Assembly: GCF_046297595.1 (NCBI RefSeq)
Contig: NZ_JBKBHT010000001.1
Span: 124,001 to 188,000 of the forward strand
Source: Ferrovibrio sp046297595
GTDB lineage: Bacteria; Pseudomonadota; Alphaproteobacteria; Ferrovibrionales; Ferrovibrionaceae
DNA length: 64,000 nt
Direction: 5' to 3'
Shown: positions 16,276 through 24,521 of the stretch, piece after piece
Layout of the letters: each line of letters starts with the position of its first letter
Numbering within the stretch: the stretch's first letter is position 1
Notes under the pieces: model-generated
The model's input: only the letters and a program-made list of their open reading frames with translations
Database searches by the model: none
What the model was told of the DNA's origin: nothing
Program-made: the position numbers and the translations under genes

Positions 16276-16947
16276 ATGAGCACGCATCCCGAACCGCTCA
16301 CGCCCGAACTGCTGCTGCAGGCCTATGCCCGCGGCTATTTCCCGATGGCCGACAGTGCCGAAGATCCGGGTTATTTCTGGGTCTACCCCACGCGGCGCGG
16401 CATCATTCCGCTGGACGGGTTCCACCTGCCGCACCGGCTGGCCCGCACCGTGCGGGCCGCGCCCTATACAGTGAGGGTGGATAGCGATTTTCCGGCCGTG
16501 ATCGCGGCCTGCGCCGAACCGACGTCGCATCCCCAGCGCCAGTCGACCTGGATCAACGCAACGATCCGCAATGCCTATACCGAGCTGCATCGCCTGGGCT
16601 TCGCCCACAGCGTGGAATGTTATGACGATGCCGGCGCGCTGGTCGGCGGATTATACGGCGTACGGCTGGGCGCGGCCTTCTTCGGCGAGAGCATGTTCAG
16701 CCGCGCTACCGACGCCTCCAAGATCGCCCTGGTGCATCTGGTGGGCCGGCTGATCGCCGGCGGTTTCGTGCTGCTGGATACGCAGTTCGTGACACCGCAC
16801 CTGAAGCAGTTCGGTGCCATCGAGGTACCGCGCGCGCAGTATCTGGACCTGCTGTTCGACGCGTTGCCGCGCCGGGCCGATTTCTATTGCCTGCCGCCCG
16901 ACGCGCCGCCGGAACTGGTTTTGCAGTCGATCACCCACACGTCGTAG
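16276..16947 (+). CDS. aat: Leucyl/phenylalanyl-tRNA--protein transferase
   Basis: Adds Leu or Phe from aminoacyl-tRNA to proteins with N-terminal Arg or Lys, marking them for ClpAP in the bacterial N-degron pathway. Motifs seen are AYARGYFPMAD, FWVYPTRRGIIPLDGFHLP and the central SVECYDDAGALVGGLYGVRLGAAFFGESMFS, given here as two overlapping landmarks. Length 223 is normal. It follows accC by 31 bases. Its last 64 bases overlap, tail to tail, with the DUF2155 gene on the other strand, so the two 3' ends share sequence. Confidence 0.95.
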   Translation: MSTHPEPLTPELLLQAYARGYFPMADSAEDPGYFWVYPTRRGIIPLDGFHLPHRLARTVRAAPYTVRVDSDFPAVIAACAEPTSHPQRQSTWINATIRNAYTELHRLGFAHSVECYDDAGALVGGLYGVRLGAAFFGESMFSRATDASKIALVHLVGRLIAGGFVLLDTQFVTPHLKQFGAIEVPRAQYLDLLFDALPRRADFYCLPPDAPPELVLQSITHTS

Positions 16948-17312
16948 ACTGGGTGCTCCAGCGGGTTCAGGCCCGGGCTGGAGGCGAACATCCAACCCTT
17001 GAACAGGGCATTGGCCTCCTGCTCCGGCCGCTGCTCGACGATTTCGAGGAAGGCCGCGCTTTCCGGCGGATATTCCGGCGGCCGCTTGCGGCAGACCCGC
17101 ACGGTCACTTTCAGGGTGCCGAAACCGATGGTCTGGTCCACCGGCGCCTCGAAGGTGTAGATGCGGGCGGTGATCTTGTCCAAGCCCTGCAGCACCGCGA
17201 CCGGCATCGGCGTGGAGGGATATTGCGTCTGCGGTTCGGGAAACTGCGCAAATGCTGCCGGCGCGATCAGCAGCGCGGCGAAGAAAAACAAACGACGCGA
17301 CAGGAAACGCAC
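16884..17312 (-). CDS. DUF2155 domain protein, secreted
   Basis: A 142-residue protein with a clear signal peptide (FFAALLIAPAAFA followed by Q). The DUF2155 core is seen in LDKITARIYTFEAPV, GFGTLKVTVRVCRKRPPEYPPE, and FKGWMFASSPGLNPLEHPVYDVWVIDC; the two cysteines could pair in the periplasm. DUF2155 genes stand beside the NDUFA12 and accBC genes in many alphaproteobacteria, as here. The function is unknown. The gene end overlaps aat by 64 bases on the opposite strand. Confidence 0.85.
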   Translation of the reverse strand: MRFLSRRLFFFAALLIAPAAFAQFPEPQTQYPSTPMPVAVLQGLDKITARIYTFEAPVDQTIGFGTLKVTVRVCRKRPPEYPPESAAFLEIVEQRPEQEANALFKGWMFASSPGLNPLEHPVYDVWVIDCKTSSGGASGGRQ

Positions 17313-17316
17313 GGGC

Positions 17317-17832
17317 TCAGTTGGCCTTGGGCAGCGGGCTCAGCGTGGCGTCGCCGCCCTTCTCTTTGTCCTTGTCGTTGCCGGCGCCCGTGGCGCTGAA
17401 GATCGCCTGACCGATCAGGTCCATCAGGTTCACCGACCCTTGCGTGAACTGCACGAAGCTGCCGGGTTTCAGCATCTTGTCGCTGCCGCCCGGCTCGACC
17501 GAGAGGTAGTTGCCGCCCAGCAGGCCCTCGGAAGCGATCTTGAGCGCGGTATCCTCGGGCAGCTCATAACGGCTGTCGACCGTGAAGGTGACCACAGCGT
17601 CATAGGTCTTGGGGTCGAGGCTCTGCTTGGTGATGGTGCCGATCTTGATGCCACTGAGCCGCACGTCGCCGCCGATCACCAGGCCGTCGGCGCGGTTGAA
17701 GCGCGCCTGCAGTTCATAGCCCGAGACCCGGCCGCTGCCCACGCCGCCGGTGGAATAGGCGAAGGCCAGGAAAAAGCCGGCCACCAGCAGCACGACCGCG
17801 CCGATCAGGGTCTCAACAAGATTCCCGCTCAT
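17317..17832 (-). CDS. mlaD: MlaD-like substrate-binding protein of a phospholipid transport ABC system
   Basis: A 171-residue MCE-domain protein: one N-terminal membrane anchor (LIGAVVLLVAGFFLAFAYS), then the MCE beta-barrel with GDVRLSGIKIGTITKQSLDP and a hydrophobic pore segment, and a charged Lys/Glu/Asp tail. It belongs to the system that moves phospholipids between inner and outer membranes to maintain asymmetry. The ATG at 17832 follows GAGGGCGG; the longer frame to 17937 overlaps the NDUFA12 gene. The other mla genes are absent, so this is a detached mlaD, as in other alphaproteobacteria. Confidence 0.87.
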   Translation of the reverse strand: MSGNLVETLIGAVVLLVAGFFLAFAYSTGGVGSGRVSGYELQARFNRADGLVIGGDVRLSGIKIGTITKQSLDPKTYDAVVTFTVDSRYELPEDTALKIASEGLLGGNYLSVEPGGSDKMLKPGSFVQFTQGSVNLMDLIGQAIFSATGAGNDKDKEKGGDATLSPLPKAN

Positions 17833-17851
17833 GCCGCCCTCGCCTGCCTGC

Positions 17852-18196
17852 TTATTCCGGTTGCCAGGCCTGGTAATCGCCCGTCGCCGCCGGACGATGG
17901 CCGCTCTTGGCCACGCTGCCTTCCGGCCGGTAGGCATAGGGCGTGCCGCTCAGGTTCGGCAGATGCTCTTTTTCCCAGGGCTTGTGCTGCACGCCATGCA
18001 CCGGCGCATCGTCGGTGGTGTAATGCAGCCAGGCATGCCATTCCGGCGGCACTTTCGAGGCCTCGGGCTTGCCCTTGTAGATCACCCAGCGCTTGCGGCT
18101 GCCATCCTTGGCGCGGAAATAGCGGTTGCCGAAGGTATCCTGGCCAACGGCCTCGCCCTTCCACCAGGTAAAAAGCTTGGTGCCGATCAGACTCAT
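17852..18196 (-). CDS. NADH:ubiquinone oxidoreductase subunit NDUFA12 family protein
   Basis: A 114-residue homologue of the mitochondrial complex I accessory subunit B17.2, which alphaproteobacteria also carry. Typical segments are LFTWWKGEAVGQDTFGNRYF, KRWVIYKG and PPEWHAWLHYTTDDAP. It is expected to bind the membrane-peripheral arm of complex I on the cytosolic side. I chose ATG 18196 because the domain begins at once; the upstream extension to 18292 is not family-like. It is 19 bases upstream of mlaD in the same direction. Confidence 0.93.
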   Translation of the reverse strand: MSLIGTKLFTWWKGEAVGQDTFGNRYFRAKDGSRKRWVIYKGKPEASKVPPEWHAWLHYTTDDAPVHGVQHKPWEKEHLPNLSGTPYAYRPEGSVAKSGHRPAATGDYQAWQPE

Positions 18197-18317
18197 GCTG
18201 TGCAACCCCGTCCCAATTCCCCTGGGCCAATAGCCACCGGGAATCCACTGGAAATTCGGGCGGACTATGGCATCGCCGCCCCGGCAGGGCAAGCCCTGCC
18301 CATCCCGGTAAACCGGC

Positions 18318-18872
18318 CTAACGTGCGGTAATCAGGGCGATTTCCTGGGCGAATTCGCGCTGCAGCTCGGCCCGCGCCTTGCTCTCGAAAGCCGGGTATT
18401 TGACGGCGGCCGCCTGCAAAGCCGGATTGTCGCGCGGCAGTTCCTCGGGCTTGAGGATGTCGCTGCCCTTCACCTGCCCCTTCTGGCCCAGGCCCAGCAC
18501 GGCGCGGGTGATGGCGGTGGTCAGCAGGCGCTGGCCCTCGCCGCTGGCAAAATAGGCATCCAGCGCCTCCAGCTCCGAGCGGCTATAGCTCTGCGCCGCC
18601 GCGTTCACCACGGCGCCGCGAAAGCGCGGCCCGGCGGTGGGCGCGCGCTGGCGCAGGTCGGCGGCGCGCTGCTGCTCGGCCGGCGTGCCGGAAGGCAGGA
18701 AGTTGAGATAGAGCTGGGTCACCATGTCGACCCGTTTCTCGAGTCCAATGGTGGTCATCAGCTTCTCGGCCGCGGCCCGCGCCCCCTTGTCCTGGGCCAG
18801 ACTCGGGCCGGCAGCCAGCCCCGCCAGCAGGGCGGAGACAATCATCACAACGGTAGGCAAAAGGCGGCGCAT
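18318..18872 (-). CDS. Hypothetical secreted protein, DUF2059-like
   Basis: A 184-residue protein with an N-terminal signal peptide ending near GPSLAQ. The mature part is helical: ARAAAEKLMTTIGLEKRVD, then SYSRSELEALDAYFASGEGQRLL, the latter resembling the DUF2059 pattern in which a sequence such as xxELxxlxxFYxSPxGqkl occurs. Assignment to DUF2059 is tentative. The divergent nrdJ gene starts 251 bases away. Probable periplasmic location; function unknown. Confidence 0.7.
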   Translation of the reverse strand: MRRLLPTVVMIVSALLAGLAAGPSLAQDKGARAAAEKLMTTIGLEKRVDMVTQLYLNFLPSGTPAEQQRAADLRQRAPTAGPRFRGAVVNAAAQSYSRSELEALDAYFASGEGQRLLTTAITRAVLGLGQKGQVKGSDILKPEELPRDNPALQAAAVKYPAFESKARAELQREFAQEIALITAR

Positions 18873-18912
18873 CGGCGAATCCTGAATAACTCAACGAGTC
18901 ATAGTCATACGC

Positions 18913-18922
18913 CAAAATATGG
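18913..18922. promoter_or_regulatory. Candidate NrdR box 1 upstream of nrdJ
   Basis: CAAAATATGG matches the NrdR core consensus CWATATATWG at 8 of 10 positions and lies within the palindrome CGCCAAAATATGGCG. It is 211 bases before the nrdJ start and exactly 46 bases before box 2. NrdR is the general repressor of ribonucleotide reductase genes. The flanking bases of the full 16-base consensus are not conserved, so this is a candidate only. Confidence 0.4.
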
Positions 18923-18958
18923 CGAAATCCAGTCAAGGGAACACAAAACGAACAAGGC

Positions 18959-18968
18959 CAAATATAGT
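18959..18968. promoter_or_regulatory. Candidate NrdR box 2 upstream of nrdJ
   Basis: CAAAATATAG matches the core consensus CWATATATWG at 9 of 10 positions, the best of the three. With box 1 it shares the 12-mer GCCAAAATATRG. It is 46 bases from box 1 and 46 bases from box 3. Confidence 0.5.
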
Positions 18969-19004
18969 AAGATTTCTCGTTTGATATCCCTCGCCACACT
19001 CCAC

Positions 19005-19014
19005 TAGATTTAGC
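19005..19014. promoter_or_regulatory. Candidate NrdR box 3 upstream of nrdJ
   Basis: CTAGATTTAG matches the NrdR core consensus at 8 of 10 positions and is itself nearly palindromic. It lies 110 bases before the nrdJ start codon, where it could overlap the promoter or the start of the leader. Confidence 0.45.
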
Positions 19015-19123
19015 CCTCGTTGCGGCTTTCGGTAACCAGATGTTGGGATTTTGCCCCGATAATCACAGGACCATCCAGAGCACAACATCCTGATTTTCTT
19101 AAGGTTCGGGCGGGGAGATTACG

Positions 19124-22100
19124 ATGCGGATTCAGCGGCATTTCACGGTTGCGGGGCAAGATGCTTACGCGGGGCTGGAGTGGAAGACCACCACCAGCGA
19201 GATTCGCAATCCCGATGGCAGCGTCGTGTTCAAGCTCGACCAGCTCGAAGTGCCCGCTGGCTGGAGCCAGGTGGCCGCCGACGTGCTGGCGCAGAAGTAT
19301 TTCCGCCGCGCCGGCGTGCCGGTCGCGCTGAAGCCGGTGGAAGAAGCCGACGTGCCGGATTTCCTGTGGCGCCGCGAGGCCGACACGGAAGCGCTGGCCG
19401 CCCTGCCCGAGAAGGACCGCACCACCCAGGAGACCAGCGGCAAGGAAGTCTTCGACCGTCTCGCCGGCACCTGGGCCTATTGGGGCTGGAAGGGCGGCTA
19501 TTTCGATTCCGAGGACGACGCCAGCGCCTTCTTCGACGAAATGCGCTTCATGCTGGCGGCCCAGATCGCCGCGCCGAACTCGCCGCAATGGTTCAACACC
19601 GGCCTGCACTGGGCCTATGGCATCGATGGTCCCGCCCAGGGCCATTACTACGTCGATTTCAAAACTGGCGAGCTGACCAAGTCGGCCTCGGCCTATGAGC
19701 ATCCGCAGCCGCATGCCTGCTTCATCCAGTCGGTGCAGGACGACCTCGTCAACGAGGGCGGCATCATGGACCTGTGGGTGCGCGAGGCGCGCCTGTTCAA
19801 ATACGGCTCGGGCACCGGCAGCAATTTCAGCCGCCTGCGCGGCGAGAACGAGCGCCTGTCGGGCGGCGGCAAATCGTCGGGTCTGATGAGCTTCCTCAAG
19901 ATCGGCGACCGCGCCGCCGGGGCCATCAAGTCGGGCGGCACCACGCGCCGCGCCGCCAAGATGGTGATCTGCGACATCGACCATCCCGATATCGAGCAGT
20001 TCATCGACTGGAAGGTGATCGAGGAGCAGAAGGTGGCCGCCCTGGTGGCCGGTTCCAAGACCTCGCAGAAACACCTGAACGCGATCATGGCCGCCTGCCA
20101 GCTCGGCAGCGGCGAGAGCCGTTTTGACGCGAAGAAGAACACCCAGCTGCGCCGCGAGATCGTCGCCGCCCGCAAGGCGATGATCCCGGAAAACTACATC
20201 CAGCGCGTGATCCAGTTCGCCAAGCAGGGTTACACCGAGATCGAATTCCCCACCTACGACACCGACTGGGATTCGGAAGCCTATCTCTCGGTCTCGGGCC
20301 AGAATTCCAACAACTCGGTGCGCGTCAACGACGACTTCCTGCAGGCCGTCGAACAGGATGGCGACTGGAACCTGATCCGCCGCGGCGACGGCAAGCCGGC
20401 GAAGACGCTCAAGGCCCGCCAATTGTGGGACCGCGTCGGCTATGCCGCCTGGGCCTCGGCCGATCCGGGCATCCAGTTCGACACCACGATCAACGACTGG
20501 CATACCTGCCCCGCCGATGGCCGCATCAATGCGTCGAACCCGTGCTCGGAATACATGTTCCTCGACGACACGGCCTGCAACCTCGCCTCGATGAACCTGA
20601 TGTGCTTCCGCCAGGCGGATGGCAAATTCGACATCGAAGGCTTCCGGCATGCCACCCGCCTGTGGACCGTGGTGCTGGAGATCAGCGTGCTGATGGCGCA
20701 GTTCCCCAGCAAGGAAATCGCCGAACTGTCCTACAAGTTCCGCACGCTGGGCCTGGGCTATGCCAATCTCGGCGCCCTGCTGATGTCCTGCGGCTTCTCG
20801 TATGACAGCGACCAGGGCCGCGCGCTCTGCGGCGCCATCACCGCGCTGATGACCGGCGTCTCTTACGCCACCTCGGCCGAGATGGCCGGCGAGCTGGGCG
20901 CCTTCCCCGGCTACGCGCCGAATGCCGACAACATGCTGCGCGTGATCCGCAACCATCGCCGCGCCGCCCGGGGTGACCATTTCGGCTATGAAGGCCTGTC
21001 CACCATGCCGGTGCCGCTGGATCATGCCAGCTGCCCCGACCAGGCACTGCTCAATGCCGCAGAAGCCGCCTGGGATCAGGCGCTGGAGCTGGGCGAGCAG
21101 CACGGCTTCCGCAACGCGCAGGTCAGCGTGATCGCCCCCACCGGCACCATCGGCCTGGTGATGGATTGCGACACCACCGGCATCGAGCCGGACTTCGCCC
21201 TGGTGAAGTTCAAGAAGCTGGCCGGCGGCGGCTATTTCAAGATCATCAACCGCACCGTGCCGCTGGCGCTGAAGACGCTCGGCTACAATGACGGCCAGAT
21301 CAAGGCCATCATCGACCATGCCGTGGGCCATGGCACGCTGGACGGCGCGCCCGGCGTGAACCACGAGACGCTGAAGGCCAAAGGCTTCACCGACGAGGCC
21401 ATCGCCAAGGCCGAAAAAGGCCTGCGCGGCGCCTTCGACATCAAGTTCGTGCTGAACCGCTGGACCCTGGGTGCGGATTTCTGCCGCGGCCTCGGCTTCA
21501 CCGATGCCCAGCTCGACGATCCCGCCTTCGACCTGCTCTCCGCGCTGGGCTTCTCCAGTGCCGAGATCGCCGCTGCCAATCTGTATTGCTGCGGCTCGAT
21601 GACGGTGGAAGGCGCGCCGGGCCTGCGCGACATGCACCTGTCGGTGTTCGATTGCGCCAATCCCTGCGGCAAGGACGGCGTGCGCTTCCTGTCGGCGGAA
21701 AGCCATATCCGCATGATGGCGGCCGCCCAGCCCTTCATTACCGGCGCGATCTCGAAAACCATCAACATGCCCAACCTCGCCACCGTCGAGGATTGCAAGC
21801 TGGCCTACATGCTGTCGTGGAAACTCGGCTGCAAGGCGATGGCGCTATATCGCGACGGTTCCAAGCTCAGCCAGCCGCTGCAGGCGCAGGTTCTGGAAGA
21901 CGATGTTGACGACGCCGTCGGCGAGACCGTCGCCGAACAGGTGGCGGAAGCTCCGATGGCCGCGCGCGCGCAGATCATCGCCGAGCGCATCGTCGAGAAG
22001 CACATCGCCGGCCGCCAGAAGCTGCCGCTGCGCCGCAAGGGCTACACCCAGAAGGCCGTGGTGGGTGGCCACAAGGTCTATCTGCGTACCGGCGAATACG

Positions 22101-22780
22101 ACCACGGCAAGCTGGGCGAAATCTTCATCGACATGCACAAGGAAGGCGCCGCCTTCCGCAGCCTGATGAACAACTTCGCGATCGCCATCTCCATCGGCCT
22201 GCAATACGGCGTGCCGCTGGAGGAATTTGTGGATGCCTTCACCTTCACCCGCTTCGAGCCTTCGGGCATGGTGGAAGGCAACGACGTCATCAAGATGTCG
22301 ACCTCGATCCTCGATTATGTGTTCCGCGAACTGGCCGTCAGCTATCTGGGCCGCACCGACCTGGCCCATGTGCAGCCCGACGACCTGCGGCACGATACGC
22401 TCGGCGCCAAGGAAAGCCCGGCATCGATCAAGCTGCAGGTGGAGAAGGAAGCCATCAAGGTGGCCTCGACCGGCTACATCCGCTCCAACCTCTATGTGCT
22501 CAAGGGTGGCCAGGATCGCGGCGAAGTGGCCGAGTTGCAGGCCACCGGCACGGATGGCCCGACCATGTCGGTCATGCATGTCAGCGCCGACACGCATACC
22601 CATGTCGAGATGTCGGCCACCGCCATGGGCGGCGGCGGCACCAAGATGGAGCGCATCGCCGAGGCGCGCATGAAGGGCTATGAGGGCGATGCCTGCCCCG
22701 AATGCGGCAACTTCACCCTGGTGCGCAACGGCACCTGCCTGAAATGCGACAGCTGCGGCAGCACGACGGGCTGTTCGTAA
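19124..22780 (+). CDS. nrdJ: Vitamin B12-dependent (class II) ribonucleotide reductase
   Basis: Reduces ribonucleotides to deoxyribonucleotides using adenosylcobalamin as radical source, with or without oxygen. The 1218-residue protein is the long class II form. Landmarks are CFIQSVQDD, SGGGKSSGLMSFLKIGDRAAGA, the active-site region NPCSEYMFLDDTACNLASMNL (split here by its NPCSE substrate-site motif) and VIAPTGTIG. A C-terminal cysteine cluster (CPECG, CLKCDSCGSTTGCS, last 30 residues) resembles a zinc or redox tail that re-reduces the active site. The ATG at 19124 follows GGGGAGA. A strong terminator ends the transcript. NrdR control is suggested by upstream boxes. Confidence 0.97.
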   Translation: MRIQRHFTVAGQDAYAGLEWKTTTSEIRNPDGSVVFKLDQLEVPAGWSQVAADVLAQKYFRRAGVPVALKPVEEADVPDFLWRREADTEALAALPEKDRTTQETSGKEVFDRLAGTWAYWGWKGGYFDSEDDASAFFDEMRFMLAAQIAAPNSPQWFNTGLHWAYGIDGPAQGHYYVDFKTGELTKSASAYEHPQPHACFIQSVQDDLVNEGGIMDLWVREARLFKYGSGTGSNFSRLRGENERLSGGGKSSGLMSFLKIGDRAAGAIKSGGTTRRAAKMVICDIDHPDIEQFIDWKVIEEQKVAALVAGSKTSQKHLNAIMAACQLGSGESRFDAKKNTQLRREIVAARKAMIPENYIQRVIQFAKQGYTEIEFPTYDTDWDSEAYLSVSGQNSNNSVRVNDDFLQAVEQDGDWNLIRRGDGKPAKTLKARQLWDRVGYAAWASADPGIQFDTTINDWHTCPADGRINASNPCSEYMFLDDTACNLASMNLMCFRQADGKFDIEGFRHATRLWTVVLEISVLMAQFPSKEIAELSYKFRTLGLGYANLGALLMSCGFSYDSDQGRALCGAITALMTGVSYATSAEMAGELGAFPGYAPNADNMLRVIRNHRRAARGDHFGYEGLSTMPVPLDHASCPDQALLNAAEAAWDQALELGEQHGFRNAQVSVIAPTGTIGLVMDCDTTGIEPDFALVKFKKLAGGGYFKIINRTVPLALKTLGYNDGQIKAIIDHAVGHGTLDGAPGVNHETLKAKGFTDEAIAKAEKGLRGAFDIKFVLNRWTLGADFCRGLGFTDAQLDDPAFDLLSALGFSSAEIAAANLYCCGSMTVEGAPGLRDMHLSVFDCANPCGKDGVRFLSAESHIRMMAAAQPFITGAISKTINMPNLATVEDCKLAYMLSWKLGCKAMALYRDGSKLSQPLQAQVLEDDVDDAVGETVAEQVAEAPMAARAQIIAERIVEKHIAGRQKLPLRRKGYTQKAVVGGHKVYLRTGEYDHGKLGEIFIDMHKEGAAFRSLMNNFAIAISIGLQYGVPLEEFVDAFTFTRFEPSGMVEGNDVIKMSTSILDYVFRELAVSYLGRTDLAHVQPDDLRHDTLGAKESPASIKLQVEKEAIKVASTGYIRSNLYVLKGGQDRGEVAELQATGTDGPTMSVMHVSADTHTHVEMSATAMGGGGTKMERIAEARMKGYEGDACPECGNFTLVRNGTCLKCDSCGSTTGCS

Positions 22781-22823
22781 GGGGACTGCCCGTAAAAACG
22801 AATAAGCCGGTCTCCTCCGGCCC

Positions 22824-22856
22824 GCCCCGATGGCCTCCCGGCCATCGGGGCTTTTT
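22824..22856 (+). terminator. Rho-independent terminator after nrdJ
   Basis: GCCCCGATGGCC (22824-22835) pairs perfectly with GGCCATCGGGGC (22840-22851) across a four-base TCCC loop and is followed by TTTTT. It is a 12-bp GC-rich stem with a T-tract, 44 bases after the nrdJ stop, so nrdJ is probably monocistronic. Confidence 0.93.
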
Positions 22857-23001
22857 AATGCGTCCCGGCAGCTTTTGCCGGGGTGGCAGGGATTGCCCAA
22901 TGCCGGCAGCAAATCGACACTGTGTTTCAATAGGTTAAGCGCAACATTTGGTGGCCTGTCGCTTGCAAGTCCGTATCCGGACTTAAAACAGCGAGCCGCC
23001 C

Positions 23002-24270
23002 ATGACCACGATCAACAGCGCCTATGGCTACACCGCCACCATCCTGGCCGGCACCGCCAAGCCTGCCAGCGAGCAGACCGGCGGCAGTAGCGGCGGCAGC
23101 ACGCAGAAGCCGGTGATGGTCGCCACCGACCTGCGCCAGGACCTGGGCGTCGAGGTCACGTTGTCGCCGGCCGCGCTGAAGGCGCTGGCCGAACAGGCCA
23201 AGGCGGCGGCCACGCCGGACGAGGAAGAGCAGATCACCCAGAAGATGAAGGAAATCCTTTCCGCCATCTTCCTGACCAGTTCCAAACAGGCCGATGCCGC
23301 CGATACCGCCCTGCCCCCGCTCACCGGCGATGCCGCCGCCGATACCGCCCGCAAGGCCGCCGCCAAGCAGGCCAGCGACTTCCTAGACGGCAAGACGGCC
23401 AATCCCTTCCGCGGCAAGACACCAGCCGAACTGGCCGCCGTGATCGTCGATGCCGAGGGCAAATACACGGTGAACGAACGCCGCGCCGCCTTCGCCGAAT
23501 TCGCCCGGCAGGACCATGTGCTGACCATGGATACGCTGACGCCGAAAAACGAATTCGAAAAGAAGGCCAACGATGCGGAAGTGCCACCATCGGGCACGGC
23601 CGAACGCCTGGCCTCGGCCAAGAAGGCGACCGACTTCCTGAACGGCAAGGGCACCAATCCCTTTGCCGCGCTGAACCGCGACCAGCTTACTGCCATCATC
23701 GCCAATGACGGCGGCGACTACACGGTGAATGAACGCCGGGCCGCGCTGGCCCGGCGCGACGAACTGGAAAAGGCCGTGCTGGCCAAAGCGGCGAAAGAGC
23801 TGAGCTATGCCGAAAAGGCGATTGCCAACAACGAAAGCGTGACCGGCACGCCCGAGCGCGTCGAGCGTGCCCGGCTGGCCACCCGTTTCCTCAATGGCTG
23901 GGACAAGACCAATCCCTTTGCTGGCCTGACCCGCGACGAACTGAACGCGATCGTCTTCGACGAAACCAAGAGTTACACCACCAACGAACAGCGCGCCGCC
24001 CTGGCCGAACTGAAGCAGTATCTGCCGGCCGGTGCGATCCCGGAGGAACCGAAAAAGGCGAATACCGACAAGACCAAGACCGGCACGAAAACCGGCACCG
24101 ACAAGTCCAAGGCCGACGATCCCTACAATACCCAAGGCGCCTACAGCGCACGCCTGATGCAGCAGGCGATGCGCGCCAGCAACACGCAATACCTGCTGGG
24201 CCTGTTCGGTGGCGGCGGCTCCTTCGGTGGCGGCCTGAGCAGCTATCTCGGCGGCGGCCGCTTCGCCTGA
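23002..24270 (+). CDS. Hypothetical 422-residue protein with three ~85-residue repeats
   Basis: No family is recognised. Three internal repeats share the pattern (D/R)FL(N/D)G...NPF...EL.AI(I/V)..D...YT(V/T)NE(R/Q)RAA: FLxG lies at residues 127, 212 and 296 and NERRAA/NEQRAA at 158, 243 and 328, so the period is 85. Before them is a Ser/Gly-rich start and a helical segment; after them a Lys/Thr/Asp linker (KTKTGTKTGTDKSK) and a Gly-rich tail (GLFGGGGSFGGG). There is no signal peptide or transmembrane helix. GAGCCGCC is a weak ribosome site before ATG 23002. It stands alone between two hairpins. An extracytoplasmic or appendage-linked role is conceivable but unproven. Confidence 0.75.
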   Translation: MTTINSAYGYTATILAGTAKPASEQTGGSSGGSTQKPVMVATDLRQDLGVEVTLSPAALKALAEQAKAAATPDEEEQITQKMKEILSAIFLTSSKQADAADTALPPLTGDAAADTARKAAAKQASDFLDGKTANPFRGKTPAELAAVIVDAEGKYTVNERRAAFAEFARQDHVLTMDTLTPKNEFEKKANDAEVPPSGTAERLASAKKATDFLNGKGTNPFAALNRDQLTAIIANDGGDYTVNERRAALARRDELEKAVLAKAAKELSYAEKAIANNESVTGTPERVERARLATRFLNGWDKTNPFAGLTRDELNAIVFDETKSYTTNEQRAALAELKQYLPAGAIPEEPKKANTDKTKTGTKTGTDKSKADDPYNTQGAYSARLMQQAMRASNTQYLLGLFGGGGSFGGGLSSYLGGGRFA

Positions 24271-24285
24271 TCCCTGAAAAGCAAA

Positions 24286-24314
24286 CCGCCTCTGCCGGGG
24301 GGCGGCAGAGGCGG
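24286..24314 (+). terminator. Hairpin after the repeat protein gene, probable terminator
   Basis: CCGCCTCTGCCG (24286-24297) and CGGCAGAGGCGG (24303-24314) form a perfect 12-bp stem 16 bases after the stop codon. Only a short TCTTCA follows, so intrinsic termination may be incomplete. The stem also lies 39 bases beyond the end of the convergent 55-residue ORF and may serve both. Confidence 0.7.
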
Positions 24315-24353
24315 TCTTCAGTCCGGGGCTACTTACTCGGGGGGAGGAAACGC

Positions 24354-24521
24354 TTACGCGGACAAATCGATCTGGCTGCCGATGCCGGCCTTCAGCGGAC
24401 CGCGCTGGTCCGGCTTCAGTACAACGGCGCCTTGCGCCACGGGTTCCACGGGCTGGGCCAGCGGGCGGGGCGTGACAACGAGGCTGCCGCTGGCTTTGAG
24501 GGGTTCAATCACCGTGGACAC
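24354..24521 (-). CDS. Small hypothetical protein, 55 residues
   Basis: A short frame starting with GTG at 24521, with GGAG seven bases upstream, and ending at TAA 24354. The product begins MSTVIEPLKASGSLVVTPRP and ends GIGSQIDLSA; it is Pro-, Val- and Ala-rich, has no signal peptide and resembles no family I know. Support is the good ribosome site, GC-rich third positions and its placement tail to tail with the repeat protein gene, sharing the hairpin between them. Conservation in relatives would be needed to be sure. Confidence 0.5.
   Translation of the reverse strand: MSTVIEPLKASGSLVVTPRPLAQPVEPVAQGAVVLKPDQRGPLKAGIGSQIDLSA

Noticed and set aside
19010..21706. Long open frame antisense to nrdJ (minus strand)
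   Set aside because: High GC leaves antisense frames open; the reading on the plus strand is a full-length ribonucleotide reductase with intact motifs.
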